In this document: in pieces, positions 8,601 to 14,355 of the stretch
Numbering within the stretch: position 1 is the stretch's first letter
Layout of the letters: each line of letters opens with the position of its first letter
From: an uncultured Fibrobacter sp.
GTDB taxonomy: Bacteria; Fibrobacterota; Fibrobacteria; Fibrobacterales; Fibrobacteraceae
NCBI GenBank assembly: GCA_937891805.1
Contig: CALATK010000211.1
Span: 1-16,534 of the forward strand
DNA: 16,534 bases
Direction of reading: 5' to 3'
Translations under genes and position numbers: made by a program
Notes under the pieces: generated by a model
What the model was told of the DNA's origin: nothing
The model's input: the letters and a program-made list of their open reading frames with translations, nothing else
Databases searched by the model: none

Positions 8601-9111
8601 CAACGAACCGCTCCCCACGGGAGAGGCTGGCATGATTCTCATTGGCGGCTGCCAGGTGATGCAGGGCTACCTGAAGGATGACGAACGTACCAAGAGCGTC
8701 ATCGTGAACATCAACGGTATTCGCTATTACCGCACGGGAGACAAGGGTTATCTGGACGAAGATGGCTTCCTCACCATTGTGGACCGTTACAGCCGCTTCG
8801 CCAAACTTGGCGGCGAGATGGTTAGTCTTGGAGCTGTCGAGAAGAAGATTCAGGACACTCCGGTGCTGGAAGGCTGCGACTACCTGGTGACTACGGTTCC
8901 CGATTCCGCCAAGGGCGAAAAGATTGTGCTGCTCTATCAGGGCGATAAGGACCCGAAGCAGGTGCTTTCGGAACTTCGCGCCAGCGGATTCCCGCCCATC
9001 ATGCTTCCGTCTCTGGCGTTCCCTGTGGAGAAGGTGCCGAAGCTGGGTACCGGCAAGGCGGACTTTACCGGAGCAAAGAAGCTCGCGAAGGAACTGGCAG
9101 GAGTGAAATAG
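5683..9111 (+). CDS. aas: LplT-PlsC-Aas fusion: lysophospholipid flippase / acyltransferase / acyl-ACP synthetase
   Basis: This 1142-residue protein joins what E. coli makes as two neighbours, LplT and Aas. Residues 1-405 are an MFS transporter with about 11-12 helices, expected to flip lysophosphatidylethanolamine inward. Residues about 425-610 are a PlsC acyltransferase with catalytic NHHSFVDW (441-448; H442 and D447 form HX4D) and GMIRIDNR (481-488). Residues about 630-1140 are an AMP-binding acyl-ACP synthetase with FSSGSEGTPKGV (783-794), YGCTETAP (924-931), YRTGD (1016-1020) and the C-terminal lysine in LGTGKADF (K1125). A hydrophobic stretch at 750-769 fits the membrane loop of Aas. 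The complete repair cycle (import, fatty-acid activation, reacylation) is thus on one chain. Motif III reads FPTGE (510-514) instead of FPEG. GAAGG precedes the ATG by 6 bases. Confidence 0.93.
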   Translation: MWKYSGAIRFFLSILAVTFVQMGVFIYAQKILSGSFAGVEGGQNWQSLMLQIFFIAPYVVFVWAAGLFSNKFSKNRVLAWSSLFMTAFVIAMAVLVTCGVPRVAFWLCIGLSTGFAIHSAAKYAVLKEMFGVRNLSYANAFLQIFSLSGIIAASWLAIVGVNLIDLGSLARYEAVGRIISKSVVIPWILVGVSVLGTVASFLIPKVKYADPNVSFTTARRRFSLGWRQRPLRATIIALSMFWAMAQVFTLLFQDVSGSETVNMIQNYIPFAIGGLMVGSIFAARNSKDFIETGFIPLGMIGASLCMLLIPFMVHPAALSVIYVLVGFFGGIFLVPVNALLQYNTRPNNSGWVIALANLIQAVILGIFLVLYSVMVHYTHIRPQLYFVGLGVISLCVFAWTITNLPQALLRSLLRLVFSRHKIRVLNVGNIPNAGPVLMVGNHHSFVDWAMLQMASPRPLCIASNKDHFERWYLRAILKRLGMIRIDNRHPEEAMEKIHEALLAGKAVVMFPTGEVSKSPHVEPFNLDYSKAVEGTDAVLLPFYIQGLWGSNYSYSGSDMYGASSDRSVTVAFGEAIPATTPPNEVRAIVRKISIEAWQYAVKFVRPIAASWIKTCKKYVKNGPAIYNTDGGHFSGYKLMGAVMAFRGLLKKKLGRQEQNIGIMLPPSPAGVIVNLVLWVMGKTNVNLNYTSSVDNVKYCCEKADVTTVISSRQFVEKLKGRGNDYSQVASDKVRILYAEDLMKEIPKVKIAALLVLCMIMPAWLIRFVFCKRTRIDDTAVIVFSSGSEGTPKGVLLSHRNLMGNIQQLACILNVSRGDVMLSELPLFHSFGLTVTTLLNLTEGCPIVAVADPTDVKTMARVCSRFRVTCMVATPTFLRAFTVSRYVHPLVFKYVRIIIAGAEALRPELATAFRLKFGKEIYEGYGCTETAPVASVNTENTLLNDYMTMQVNNKPGTVGPALPGTQFLIVDPETNEPLPTGEAGMILIGGCQVMQGYLKDDERTKSVIVNINGIRYYRTGDKGYLDEDGFLTIVDRYSRFAKLGGEMVSLGAVEKKIQDTPVLEGCDYLVTTVPDSAKGEKIVLLYQGDKDPKQVLSELRASGFPPIMLPSLAFPVEKVPKLGTGKADFTGAKKLAKELAGVK

Positions 9112-9120
9112 GAGACGCTG

Positions 9121-9972
9121 ATGAACGGCTTTACTCCTATACGGACTGTTCGGCTGGTGTCGGCCGTGGTTGCCGTTGCGGGTATGTTCTGCCTGTTGGT
9201 CCAGCGTATCTTGTCCATAGCCATGACCATGGCCCAAGAAATTCTGGACCTGGCCTTTGCACGCTACGGTAATTTCACGGGGCGCTTTGCCGCCAACAAC
9301 TTTGCCGAAGACAAGAAGCTCCTTTCGATGCTGAACGAACTGAAGGGACTGATTCCTACGGTAGAGACAGCCCTGACCTTGCTTCTGGTGCTGAGCGTTG
9401 TGCTTTTCGTCATTGCCCTGGTGGGGCTTGCCTTGCCGAGGCAGTCGGGGCACGTGCTGGTGGCCTTGAAACTCCTGAAATGGCAACCTGTCGATGGGGA
9501 AGACGGAGCTTCCGTCGATCAATTGTCCATGAGTCCTGCGGCCCTTAAAAGGCTTGGAATCGCGACAGGGGTGATTGTTGCCGTTGTACTGGCCGTTTTT
9601 GGTATCCGCGGCTGTATGCTGGTATCTAGCGCCCAGGCTCAGGAGGCGGCCCTTCACGAGTTGAATACCAAGGTTCAGGGCTATATGTCAACTCAGCGAG
9701 CCTTCTTTAACAAGAGTAAAGCTCTTGGCAGTGCAAAACAGCTAGGGCTTGACACCCTAGCCGATGGCAAATACTACACCTTTAGGGTTGGACGCGGCTA
9801 CATTGCTGCCGAATCCAAGGTGACTCTTGAAAAATGCCCCATGGGCACCCGTTGGAGGGTGAATGCGAAAGCCGAAGGCTTTATATCGAAGGAACTGAAA
9901 TTTTTCAGTGTGCTTCCCAAGAACAGGGAATGCTTCAAGTTTGCCCCGAACCTAAAAAATACACCGCGATAG
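9121..9972 (+). CDS. Unknown three-helix membrane protein with pilin-like C-terminal tail
   Basis: This is a 283-residue protein I do not recognise. Hydrophobic helices lie at about 9-35, 82-106 and 145-167. The 36-81 segment is polar. The 107-144 segment contains KLLKWQPVDGEDGAS and is probably cytoplasmic. The C-terminal 115 residues follow the third helix as an amphipathic helix (AQAQEAALHELNTKVQGYM) and then a beta-like part with YYTF, two cysteines (C239 and C271) and the ending ECFKFAPNLKN. That helix-then-sheet plan resembles a type IV pilin-like head, which is a pattern-level impression only. GGAG sits 9 bases before the ATG and only 9 bp separate it from the LplT-Aas fusion, so it is surely co-transcribed and may work with it at the membrane. 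Confidence 0.75.
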   Translation: MNGFTPIRTVRLVSAVVAVAGMFCLLVQRILSIAMTMAQEILDLAFARYGNFTGRFAANNFAEDKKLLSMLNELKGLIPTVETALTLLLVLSVVLFVIALVGLALPRQSGHVLVALKLLKWQPVDGEDGASVDQLSMSPAALKRLGIATGVIVAVVLAVFGIRGCMLVSSAQAQEAALHELNTKVQGYMSTQRAFFNKSKALGSAKQLGLDTLADGKYYTFRVGRGYIAAESKVTLEKCPMGTRWRVNAKAEGFISKELKFFSVLPKNRECFKFAPNLKNTPR

Positions 9973-10122
9973 CCGGACTCGTCCGGGACCCAGTGCAGTT
10001 TTTTTATACTTTGGTATAGAACGCTTTTACAGGTGGCGTTTTAACCTTGCCGTTCCCGCGAATGCGGGAACCTGTTGGCTGTATAGGGAGAAATTGACCG
10101 CCTGGCAAAATAAAAGGATTTT
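9973..10122. other. Intergenic region before thyA: hairpins, possible terminator and extended -10
   Basis: In this 150-bp gap CCGGA-CTCG-TCCGG (9973-9986) is followed, 12 bases on, by seven T (9999-10005), an imperfect candidate terminator for the aas operon. TGGTATAGA (10012-10020) looks like an extended -10 element for thyA, but no -35 is evident. AACGC and GCGTT (10020-10040) form a weak stem before TTTT. The separate REP-like hairpin at 10052-10071 is listed on its own. AAAGGA at 10111-10116 is the thyA ribosome site. Confidence 0.4.
10052..10071. repeat. REP-like perfect hairpin in the thyA leader
   Basis: GTTCCCGC and GCGGGAAC form a perfect 8-bp GC-rich stem around the loop GAAT. No T run follows on either strand, so it is not a standard terminator. 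The sequence is like the CCCGC-GAA-GCGGG intergenic palindromes found in many genomes. If transcribed from the upstream extended -10 it would sit in the thyA 5' leader, about 50 bases before the start codon. Confidence 0.6.
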
Positions 10123-10935
10123 ATGCAGCAGTACCTAGACTTGTTGAAAGATATCATGGACAATGGAGTGGACCGTTCCGACCGCACGGGTACGGGGACT
10201 CGTTCCGTTTTTGGCCGCCAGAACCGTTATGACCTTTCCAAGGGATTCCCCTGCCTTACCACCAAGAAACTCCACTTGCGCAGCATCATTCACGAACTGC
10301 TGTGGTTCTTGAAGGGAGATACCAACATCAAGTACCTTCACGACAACAAGGTGACCATCTGGGACGAATGGGCCGACGAGAACGGCGACCTTGGCCCTGT
10401 TTACGGCCATCAGTGGCGCAGCTGGCCTACTCCCGACGGAGGTCACATCGACCAGATCCAGAACCTGATTGACAGCCTCAAGAACAATCCCGATTCCCGG
10501 CGTCATTTGGTGTGCGCCTGGAACGTGGCCGAAGTGAACAAGATGGCCCTGCCGCCTTGCCATTGCCTTTTCCAGTTCTATGTGGGCGGTGTAGGGGAGT
10601 CCGGCAAGCGCAAGCTCAGTTGCCAGCTTTACCAGCGTAGCGCCGATATGTTCTTGGGCGTGCCCTTCAACATTGCGTCCTATTCCCTGTTGACCATGAT
10701 GCTTGCCCAGGTCTGCGGTTACGAGGCAGCAGAGTTCGTGCACACCTTCGGTGACCTCCACCTGTACAGCAACCATTTTGACCAGGCCAAGGAACAGCTT
10801 TCCCGCACGCCCCGCAAGCTCCCCACCATGAAGATGAACCCCGATGTGAAGGACCTTTTTGAATTCAAGTTCGAGGACTTTGAACTCACGGATTACGACC
10901 CGTGGCCAACCATTAAAGCACCGATCGCTGTGTAA
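10123..10935 (+). CDS. thyA: Thymidylate synthase (ThyA)
   Basis: This 270-residue cytoplasmic enzyme methylates dUMP to dTMP with 5,10-methylene-tetrahydrofolate, releasing dihydrofolate. Visible are the phosphate-binding R21 (SDRTGTGT), R126-R127 (SRRHLV), the catalytic nucleophile C146 in LPPCHC, and the [16 protein letters not shown] signature (172-187). Numbering of the catalytic residues equals that of the 264-residue E. coli enzyme, with a small insertion after 154 ([10 protein letters not shown]). The C-terminus ends PIAV, where E. coli also ends in a short hydrophobic tail. AAAGGA lies 6 bases before the ATG. The dihydrofolate product is the substrate of the next gene, folA. Copy 2 of the AATTCGGA repeat starts on its stop codon. 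Confidence 0.98.
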   Translation: MQQYLDLLKDIMDNGVDRSDRTGTGTRSVFGRQNRYDLSKGFPCLTTKKLHLRSIIHELLWFLKGDTNIKYLHDNKVTIWDEWADENGDLGPVYGHQWRSWPTPDGGHIDQIQNLIDSLKNNPDSRRHLVCAWNVAEVNKMALPPCHCLFQFYVGGVGESGKRKLSCQLYQRSADMFLGVPFNIASYSLLTMMLAQVCGYEAAEFVHTFGDLHLYSNHFDQAKEQLSRTPRKLPTMKMNPDVKDLFEFKFEDFELTDYDPWPTIKAPIAV

Positions 10936-11019
10936 TTCGGATTTCGGAATTATGAATTCAGAATTGGTTCTAGAATATCACAATCAGTTCCGAATTCCGA
11001 ATTCCGAACTCTGAACTAG
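10934..11019. repeat. AATTCGGA-type imperfect palindromic intergenic repeat, copy 2
   Basis: It begins at the last two bases of the thyA stop with AATTCGGATTTCGGA (10934-10948), identical over 15 bases to copy 1, and continues ATTATGAATTCAGAATTGG. The right half, GTTCCGAATTCCGAATTCC and GAACT, is largely complementary to the left half, and it ends CTGAACTAG (11011-11019), again identical to copy 1. The RNA could fold into a long imperfect hairpin between thyA and folA. The AGG at its right edge forms the folA ribosome site. Confidence 0.8.
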
Positions 11020-11029
11020 GATGTTTACT

Positions 11030-11518
11030 ATGCTCATCTCCGCAATTGTCGCTGTTTCTGAAAATAACGTCATCGGTCGTGACGGTCACCTGCCGTGGCA
11101 CCTGTCCGCCGACCTCAAGCGTTTCAAGGCCATCACTACGGGCCATTCCATTATCCTTGGCCGCAAGAACTACGACGACATCGGGCGACCCCTGCCGAAC
11201 CGAACCAACTACGTGCTGACCCGAAATGCTTCTTTCGAGGCTCCCGGCTGCATTGTGTGTCCTTCGCTGGAAAACGCTCTGGAACAGGCGGAGGCTGCAG
11301 GCGAGACGGAATGCTTTATCATCGGCGGTGCTGCCGTCTATCGCGAAGCCATGCCCAGGGTGAAAAAGCTTTACCTGACCAAGGTGCTTTCCCAGGTTCA
11401 AGGGGACGTGTTTTTCCCGGAATGGGGAGACGGCTGGTGTATGGTCAGCGAAGAGGCACTCCCTGCCGACGAGAAAAACGATTTTCCGACGGCTTTCCAG
11501 GTGTGGGAGCGGGACTGA
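11030..11518 (+). CDS. folA: Dihydrofolate reductase (FolA)
   Basis: This 162-residue cytoplasmic enzyme reduces dihydrofolate to tetrahydrofolate with NADPH, the target of trimethoprim. Motifs in order are AIVAVSENNVIGRDGHLPW (5-23) with the Met20-type loop, the catalytic acid D28 in LSADLKRF, the NADPH-binding GRKNYDDIG (44-52), R58 after PLPN, and IIGGAAVY (97-104). The family N-terminus fits a start at the second ATG (MLISAIVAV). It has TAGGA 9-14 bases upstream, whereas the ATG at 11021 has the AGG directly against it. The gene follows thyA across a repeat tract of about 90 bp and is 19 bp from the next gene, so the three are likely one transcription unit. Confidence 0.96.
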   Translation: MLISAIVAVSENNVIGRDGHLPWHLSADLKRFKAITTGHSIILGRKNYDDIGRPLPNRTNYVLTRNASFEAPGCIVCPSLENALEQAEAAGETECFIIGGAAVYREAMPRVKKLYLTKVLSQVQGDVFFPEWGDGWCMVSEEALPADEKNDFPTAFQVWERD

Positions 11519-11537
11519 TTTTTAAGGGAGGTGCCCT

Positions 11538-12806
11538 ATGATTGAATTCAACGAATTCTACAAGCTGGCCGCGGCATTGGGCATCGGCTTTATCATCGGC
11601 ATGCAGCGGGAGAAATCCTACTCCGAAAGCGCAAGCCGCCACCCCGCAGGTGTCCGCACCTTCTCCATCATAAGCCTCTGTGGCGCTCTGGCATCGTTCC
11701 TTTCGGAACTCATGAGTTCCGTGGCACCCTTCATCACGGGCTTTGTGGTGGTGGGCCTCCTTCTGGTGGCAAGCCACGTGGCCCATGGCTTTGTGAACAA
11801 GGAAGAAGACGGCCTGACCACCAGCTTTGCTCTCATTGTGGTGTACTTCTTGGGAGCGCTGTGCTGGTATAACCGGCTGCTGGAATCCTGCATTTTGATG
11901 ATTGTCATCGTGTGGCTCTTGACGTTGAAACGGCAGCTCCACGATTTCGCCAGCAGGATTTCTACCGAAGATATTATCGCTACGGTGAAATTTGCCGTCA
12001 TTTCCTTGATGGTCCTGCCCTTCTTGCCCAACCAGGCTTACGGCCCTGCGGGGCTCGAGGTTCTGAATCCCCATACCATCTGGCTTTTTGTGGTCTTTAT
12101 CAGCGGTATCGGCTTTGTAGGTTACATCCTGATTAAGCTGGTGGGGCCCGGCAAGGGCATCTGGCTTACGGGACTTTTAGGGGGCCTGGCCAGCAGTACC
12201 GCCTTGACGCTGAACCTTGCAGGTCGCAGCCGCGAAAACGAAGACTACTCCGGAAACTTTGCGCTGGGAATCGTGCTCAGCTGGGCGGTGATGTATGTGC
12301 GCCTTTACCTGATTTGCATTGTGCTGGTGCCAGAGCTTGCAAAACCCTTGGCACTTCCGCTCCTGTTGCCTGCGGTGCCCGCGTTGCTTTACGCTTTTTA
12401 CCTGAAAGTCAAGGACGGCATGGACCACAAGGCGAAGAACTCGACCTTCAACAATCCTTTCAATCTGCTCCCGGCCATCAAGTTCGGTATCGTGTTTACG
12501 GCGGTCATGTTTGTGGCCAATGCGGCCCGGGTCTATTTGGGTTCGGGAGCCCTTTTGGCCTGCAGTTTTTTGGGCGGTGCTGCCGAAATGGATGCGGTGG
12601 CATTCTCCCTGTTGGACATGAGCATGAAGTCGAGCTTACCAGTGCAAGAACTGGTGCTTGCTATGCTGCTTGCAAGCCTTGCCAACACCCTTACCAAGGG
12701 CGGTCTTGTGTGCGTGCTGGGGGCAAAGTCCATGCGGAAGCCTATTTTGCCTGCGGTGGTGCTGATTTGCCTCTGCACGGCGGGACTCATCGGTTTTTAC
12801 CTGTAA
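11538..12806 (+). CDS. MgtC/SapB-type N-terminal and DUF4010 membrane protein
   Basis: This is a 422-residue inner-membrane protein with about 12 hydrophobic helices. The N-terminus has the MgtC signature GIGFIIGMQRE (15-25) and AGVRTFSIISLCGA (37-50), the hallmark of the MgtC/SapB family, some members of which are tied to magnesium limitation or acid survival. The second half matches the DUF4010 pattern with GGLASSTALT (215-224), NPFNLLPAIKFG (306-317) and a Gly-rich FLGGAAEMDAVAFSL (344-358). The transported substrate, if any, is unknown. AAGGGAGG gives a very strong ribosome site 7 bases before the ATG, and only 19 bp separate it from folA. The link to folate genes is probably positional. 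No terminator is evident after it. Confidence 0.88.
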   Translation: MIEFNEFYKLAAALGIGFIIGMQREKSYSESASRHPAGVRTFSIISLCGALASFLSELMSSVAPFITGFVVVGLLLVASHVAHGFVNKEEDGLTTSFALIVVYFLGALCWYNRLLESCILMIVIVWLLTLKRQLHDFASRISTEDIIATVKFAVISLMVLPFLPNQAYGPAGLEVLNPHTIWLFVVFISGIGFVGYILIKLVGPGKGIWLTGLLGGLASSTALTLNLAGRSRENEDYSGNFALGIVLSWAVMYVRLYLICIVLVPELAKPLALPLLLPAVPALLYAFYLKVKDGMDHKAKNSTFNNPFNLLPAIKFGIVFTAVMFVANAARVYLGSGALLACSFLGGAAEMDAVAFSLLDMSMKSSLPVQELVLAMLLASLANTLTKGGLVCVLGAKSMRKPILPAVVLICLCTAGLIGFYL

Positions 12807-12821
12807 ATTTTGAAAGGGCCC

Positions 12822-12850
12822 TTGCCTGGAATTTCTAAAGACTATATTTT
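12822..12850 (+). promoter_or_regulatory. Candidate promoter for the SDR gene
   Basis: TTGCCT (12822-12827) is followed by TATATT at 15 bp (12843-12848) or TATTTT at 17 bp (12845-12850), within an AT-rich part of the 70-bp gap. The start would fall near 12857, about 20 bases before the ATG. No terminator separates the gene from the upstream membrane protein, so read-through is also possible. Confidence 0.4.
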
Positions 12851-12876
12851 TAGGAACGGAAACTAAAGAGGTTATT

Positions 12877-13797
12877 ATGCGAGTATTCGTCACTGGCGGA
12901 ACAGGATTTATCGGTCACTACGTAGTTCGTGCCCTTTTGGAGAAAGGTCACGAGGTGGTTATCGCTACAAGGCATCCTAACAAGGTGCCAAGCCTGCGTT
13001 CCCAGGCCAGTGTGAGTTTCGTAGAAGCCTCCCTGACCGACTTTGACAAGCTTGCCAAGGGGCTGGAAGGCTGTGACGCCTGTATCCATATCGCTCTTGG
13101 CTGGGGCGAGACTCCCAGCACCATGCTGATGAATGACACCCGCGCTACCGTTTTCTTGCTGGAAAACGCCGCCAAGGCGGGCTGCAAGAAGTTTATCTAT
13201 ACCTCCAGTACGGCGGCCATGGGCGTGACGCGGCCCTCTATGCGCGAAGTGACCAGCAACCTGCCTCTGGACCTGTACGGCGCCACCAAGGCGGCGGGGG
13301 AGGCCTACGTGCTAGGCTTCCGCAGGGGTTACGGAGAGCAGTTCCCCGAAGTTTCCATGAAGCGCAACATCATTCGTCCGGGTTACACCTTCGGTAACCC
13401 CGCGTTCCCCGACGGATGTTCCCAGCCGGACCGCCGTTTCTTTGAAATGGCCCGTGCCGTCAAGGAAGACAGGGACATTCATATCGTGAAAAACGACGGT
13501 ACCCAGTTTATCCACGCAAGCCAGCAGGCCATGCTCTACATGAACCTGCTGGAATCCGACAAGAACGAGGAAATCTACCTGGGGCTTGGAGACGTGTGGA
13601 TTAGCTGGAAAGAAATCGCGGAACTGATGGTGGCGCAAAAGCCCGGCTGCAAGTCCAAGATTGTAGAAAAGGACCTTGGCTGGGACGACAATCCCATGCG
13701 TTTCGAGGTACAAAAAATCAAAGACCATTTTGGTCTGGTCTTTGATGCTCACGAATTCCTGGAAGGCCACGTGAAGTGGACCTATAGCCAAGTTTAG
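12877..13797 (+). CDS. NAD-dependent epimerase/dehydratase-like extended SDR
   Basis: This is a 306-residue cytoplasmic Rossmann-fold oxidoreductase of the extended SDR family. The N-terminal NAD(P) motif is VTGGTGFIGHYVV (5-17), with TRHPNK (31-36) after the second strand. The catalytic set is S110/S111 in YTSSTAAMG and Y134/K138 in LYGATKAAGE, then NIIRPGYTFGNP (164-175). The C-terminal substrate domain has GDVWISWKEIAELM (238-251). The length fits the family. Sugar-nucleotide epimerases, dihydroflavonol-reductase-like enzymes and NmrA-like regulators share this fold, and nothing nearby (no glycan genes) reveals the substrate. AGAGG lies 7 bases before the ATG. The gene converges on a lipoprotein gene, with a terminator between them. 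Confidence 0.85.
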   Translation: MRVFVTGGTGFIGHYVVRALLEKGHEVVIATRHPNKVPSLRSQASVSFVEASLTDFDKLAKGLEGCDACIHIALGWGETPSTMLMNDTRATVFLLENAAKAGCKKFIYTSSTAAMGVTRPSMREVTSNLPLDLYGATKAAGEAYVLGFRRGYGEQFPEVSMKRNIIRPGYTFGNPAFPDGCSQPDRRFFEMARAVKEDRDIHIVKNDGTQFIHASQQAMLYMNLLESDKNEEIYLGLGDVWISWKEIAELMVAQKPGCKSKIVEKDLGWDDNPMRFEVQKIKDHFGLVFDAHEFLEGHVKWTYSQV

Positions 13798-13800
13798 ATT

Positions 13801-13824
13801 AAAGGGCTTTAACCCTTTTTATTT
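13801..13824 (+). terminator. Intrinsic terminator after the SDR gene
   Basis: AAAGGG (13801-13806), loop CTTTAA and CCCTTT (13813-13818) are followed by TTATTT. It begins 4 bp after the SDR stop and overlaps the stop codon of the converging lipoprotein gene. The stem is only 6 bp. On the minus strand the tail lacks a T run, so it mainly serves the plus strand. Confidence 0.65.
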
Positions 13825-14286
13825 GTATTCCACGTGGAATAGGAAGCGGTCTTTAGATACAAACCAGTCGCTGCCATCGCAGGTTTTCACGTATAGGTGC
13901 AATTTGCGGTGGTTGACGGTCTTCGTGTATTCGTGTTTAGGCCCACAATCACCTTGGTTGCCTTCGTCTGAATCGTATTTCCAGCCCATGTCTTCAATGG
14001 CCTGGTAAAATTCAGCATATTTTTCATAGTAGAAATAGCATTCCAACCGCCAAAAGGGACCCGAGTATGAGTATTCACCGGGCTTCATGCGTTCGGTGAC
14101 GTCAGTGGTGACATGTTCTTCGGAATAGCAATCCTCGGGAATGGGGTTTCCCTTGAACTGCATGATGGGGGTCATGTCCCGGAGTTCCTCAGCAGAAAAG
14201 TCTTCTGGCTCGGGGTCGGTAGAACATGCAGCAAGTCCACAAAGTGCCAATGCAAACGGCAAAAATTTTAAATAAGCAATCTTCAT
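13819..14286 (-). CDS. Lipoprotein of unknown function
   Basis: This is a 155-residue secreted protein I do not recognise. The signal peptide (1-20) ends with lipobox GLAA-C (Cys21), and Ser22 and Thr23 follow, so there is no aspartate inner-membrane retention signal. The mature part is acidic at first (TDPEPEDFSAEEL, 23-35) and then aromatic-rich with many Tyr/Trp/Phe. Four further cysteines (about positions 53, 82, 113 and 135) could make two disulfides. A central stretch, KYAEFYQAIEDMGWKY, is helical. The start has no clear Shine-Dalgarno sequence, and the nested inverted repeat upstream reaches to within 6 bases of it. It lies 69 bp behind pheT on the same strand; whether it is co-transcribed is unclear. 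Confidence 0.75.
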   Translation of the reverse strand: MKIAYLKFLPFALALCGLAACSTDPEPEDFSAEELRDMTPIMQFKGNPIPEDCYSEEHVTTDVTERMKPGEYSYSGPFWRLECYFYYEKYAEFYQAIEDMGWKYDSDEGNQGDCGPKHEYTKTVNHRKLHLYVKTCDGSDWFVSKDRFLFHVEYK

Positions 14287-14291
14287 TTGCT

Positions 14292-14349
14292 AAACAAGTT
14301 AGAATCTTTATTCGCATACGCAAAGCGTATGCGGGAGGCAAACTTGTTT
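14292..14349. repeat. Nested inverted repeat between pheT and the lipoprotein gene
   Basis: The outer arms AAACAAGTT (14292-14300) and AACTTGTTT (14341-14349) are a perfect 9-bp inverted repeat. Inside them CGCATACGC and GCGTATGCG (14313-14333) form a second perfect 9-bp stem with a three-base loop. Neither strand has a T run after the inner stem, so it is not a typical terminator. As RNA on the minus strand, the outer arm would sit just before the lipoprotein start codon. Confidence 0.75.
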
Positions 14350-14355
14350 TGCCGA

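Noticed and set aside
7300..9657. 785-codon open frame antisense to the aas fusion and the following gene
   Set aside because: Its translation is rich in His, Gln, Gly and Arg with no family motif, it spans two well-supported plus-strand genes, and it has no ribosome site. It is a shadow of codon bias.
5555..11019. Possible CRISPR array formed by the AATTCGGA repeats
   Set aside because: Units are short, degenerate and inverted, there are no even spacers, the two tracts are 5 kb apart, and no cas genes are present.
11021..11029. folA start at the first ATG (MFTMLIS...)
   Set aside because: The AGG lies directly against that ATG, leaving no spacing, and the family N-terminus begins at the second ATG.
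12814..12823. Perfect palindrome AAGGGCCCTT after the MgtC/DUF4010 gene as a terminator
   Set aside because: It has no loop and no T run; a 10-bp palindrome alone does not support a terminator or an operator.
14313..14333. Inner hairpin as the intrinsic terminator of pheT
   Set aside because: On the minus strand the stem is followed by AATAAAGATTC, without a U tract, so ordinary intrinsic termination is not supported.
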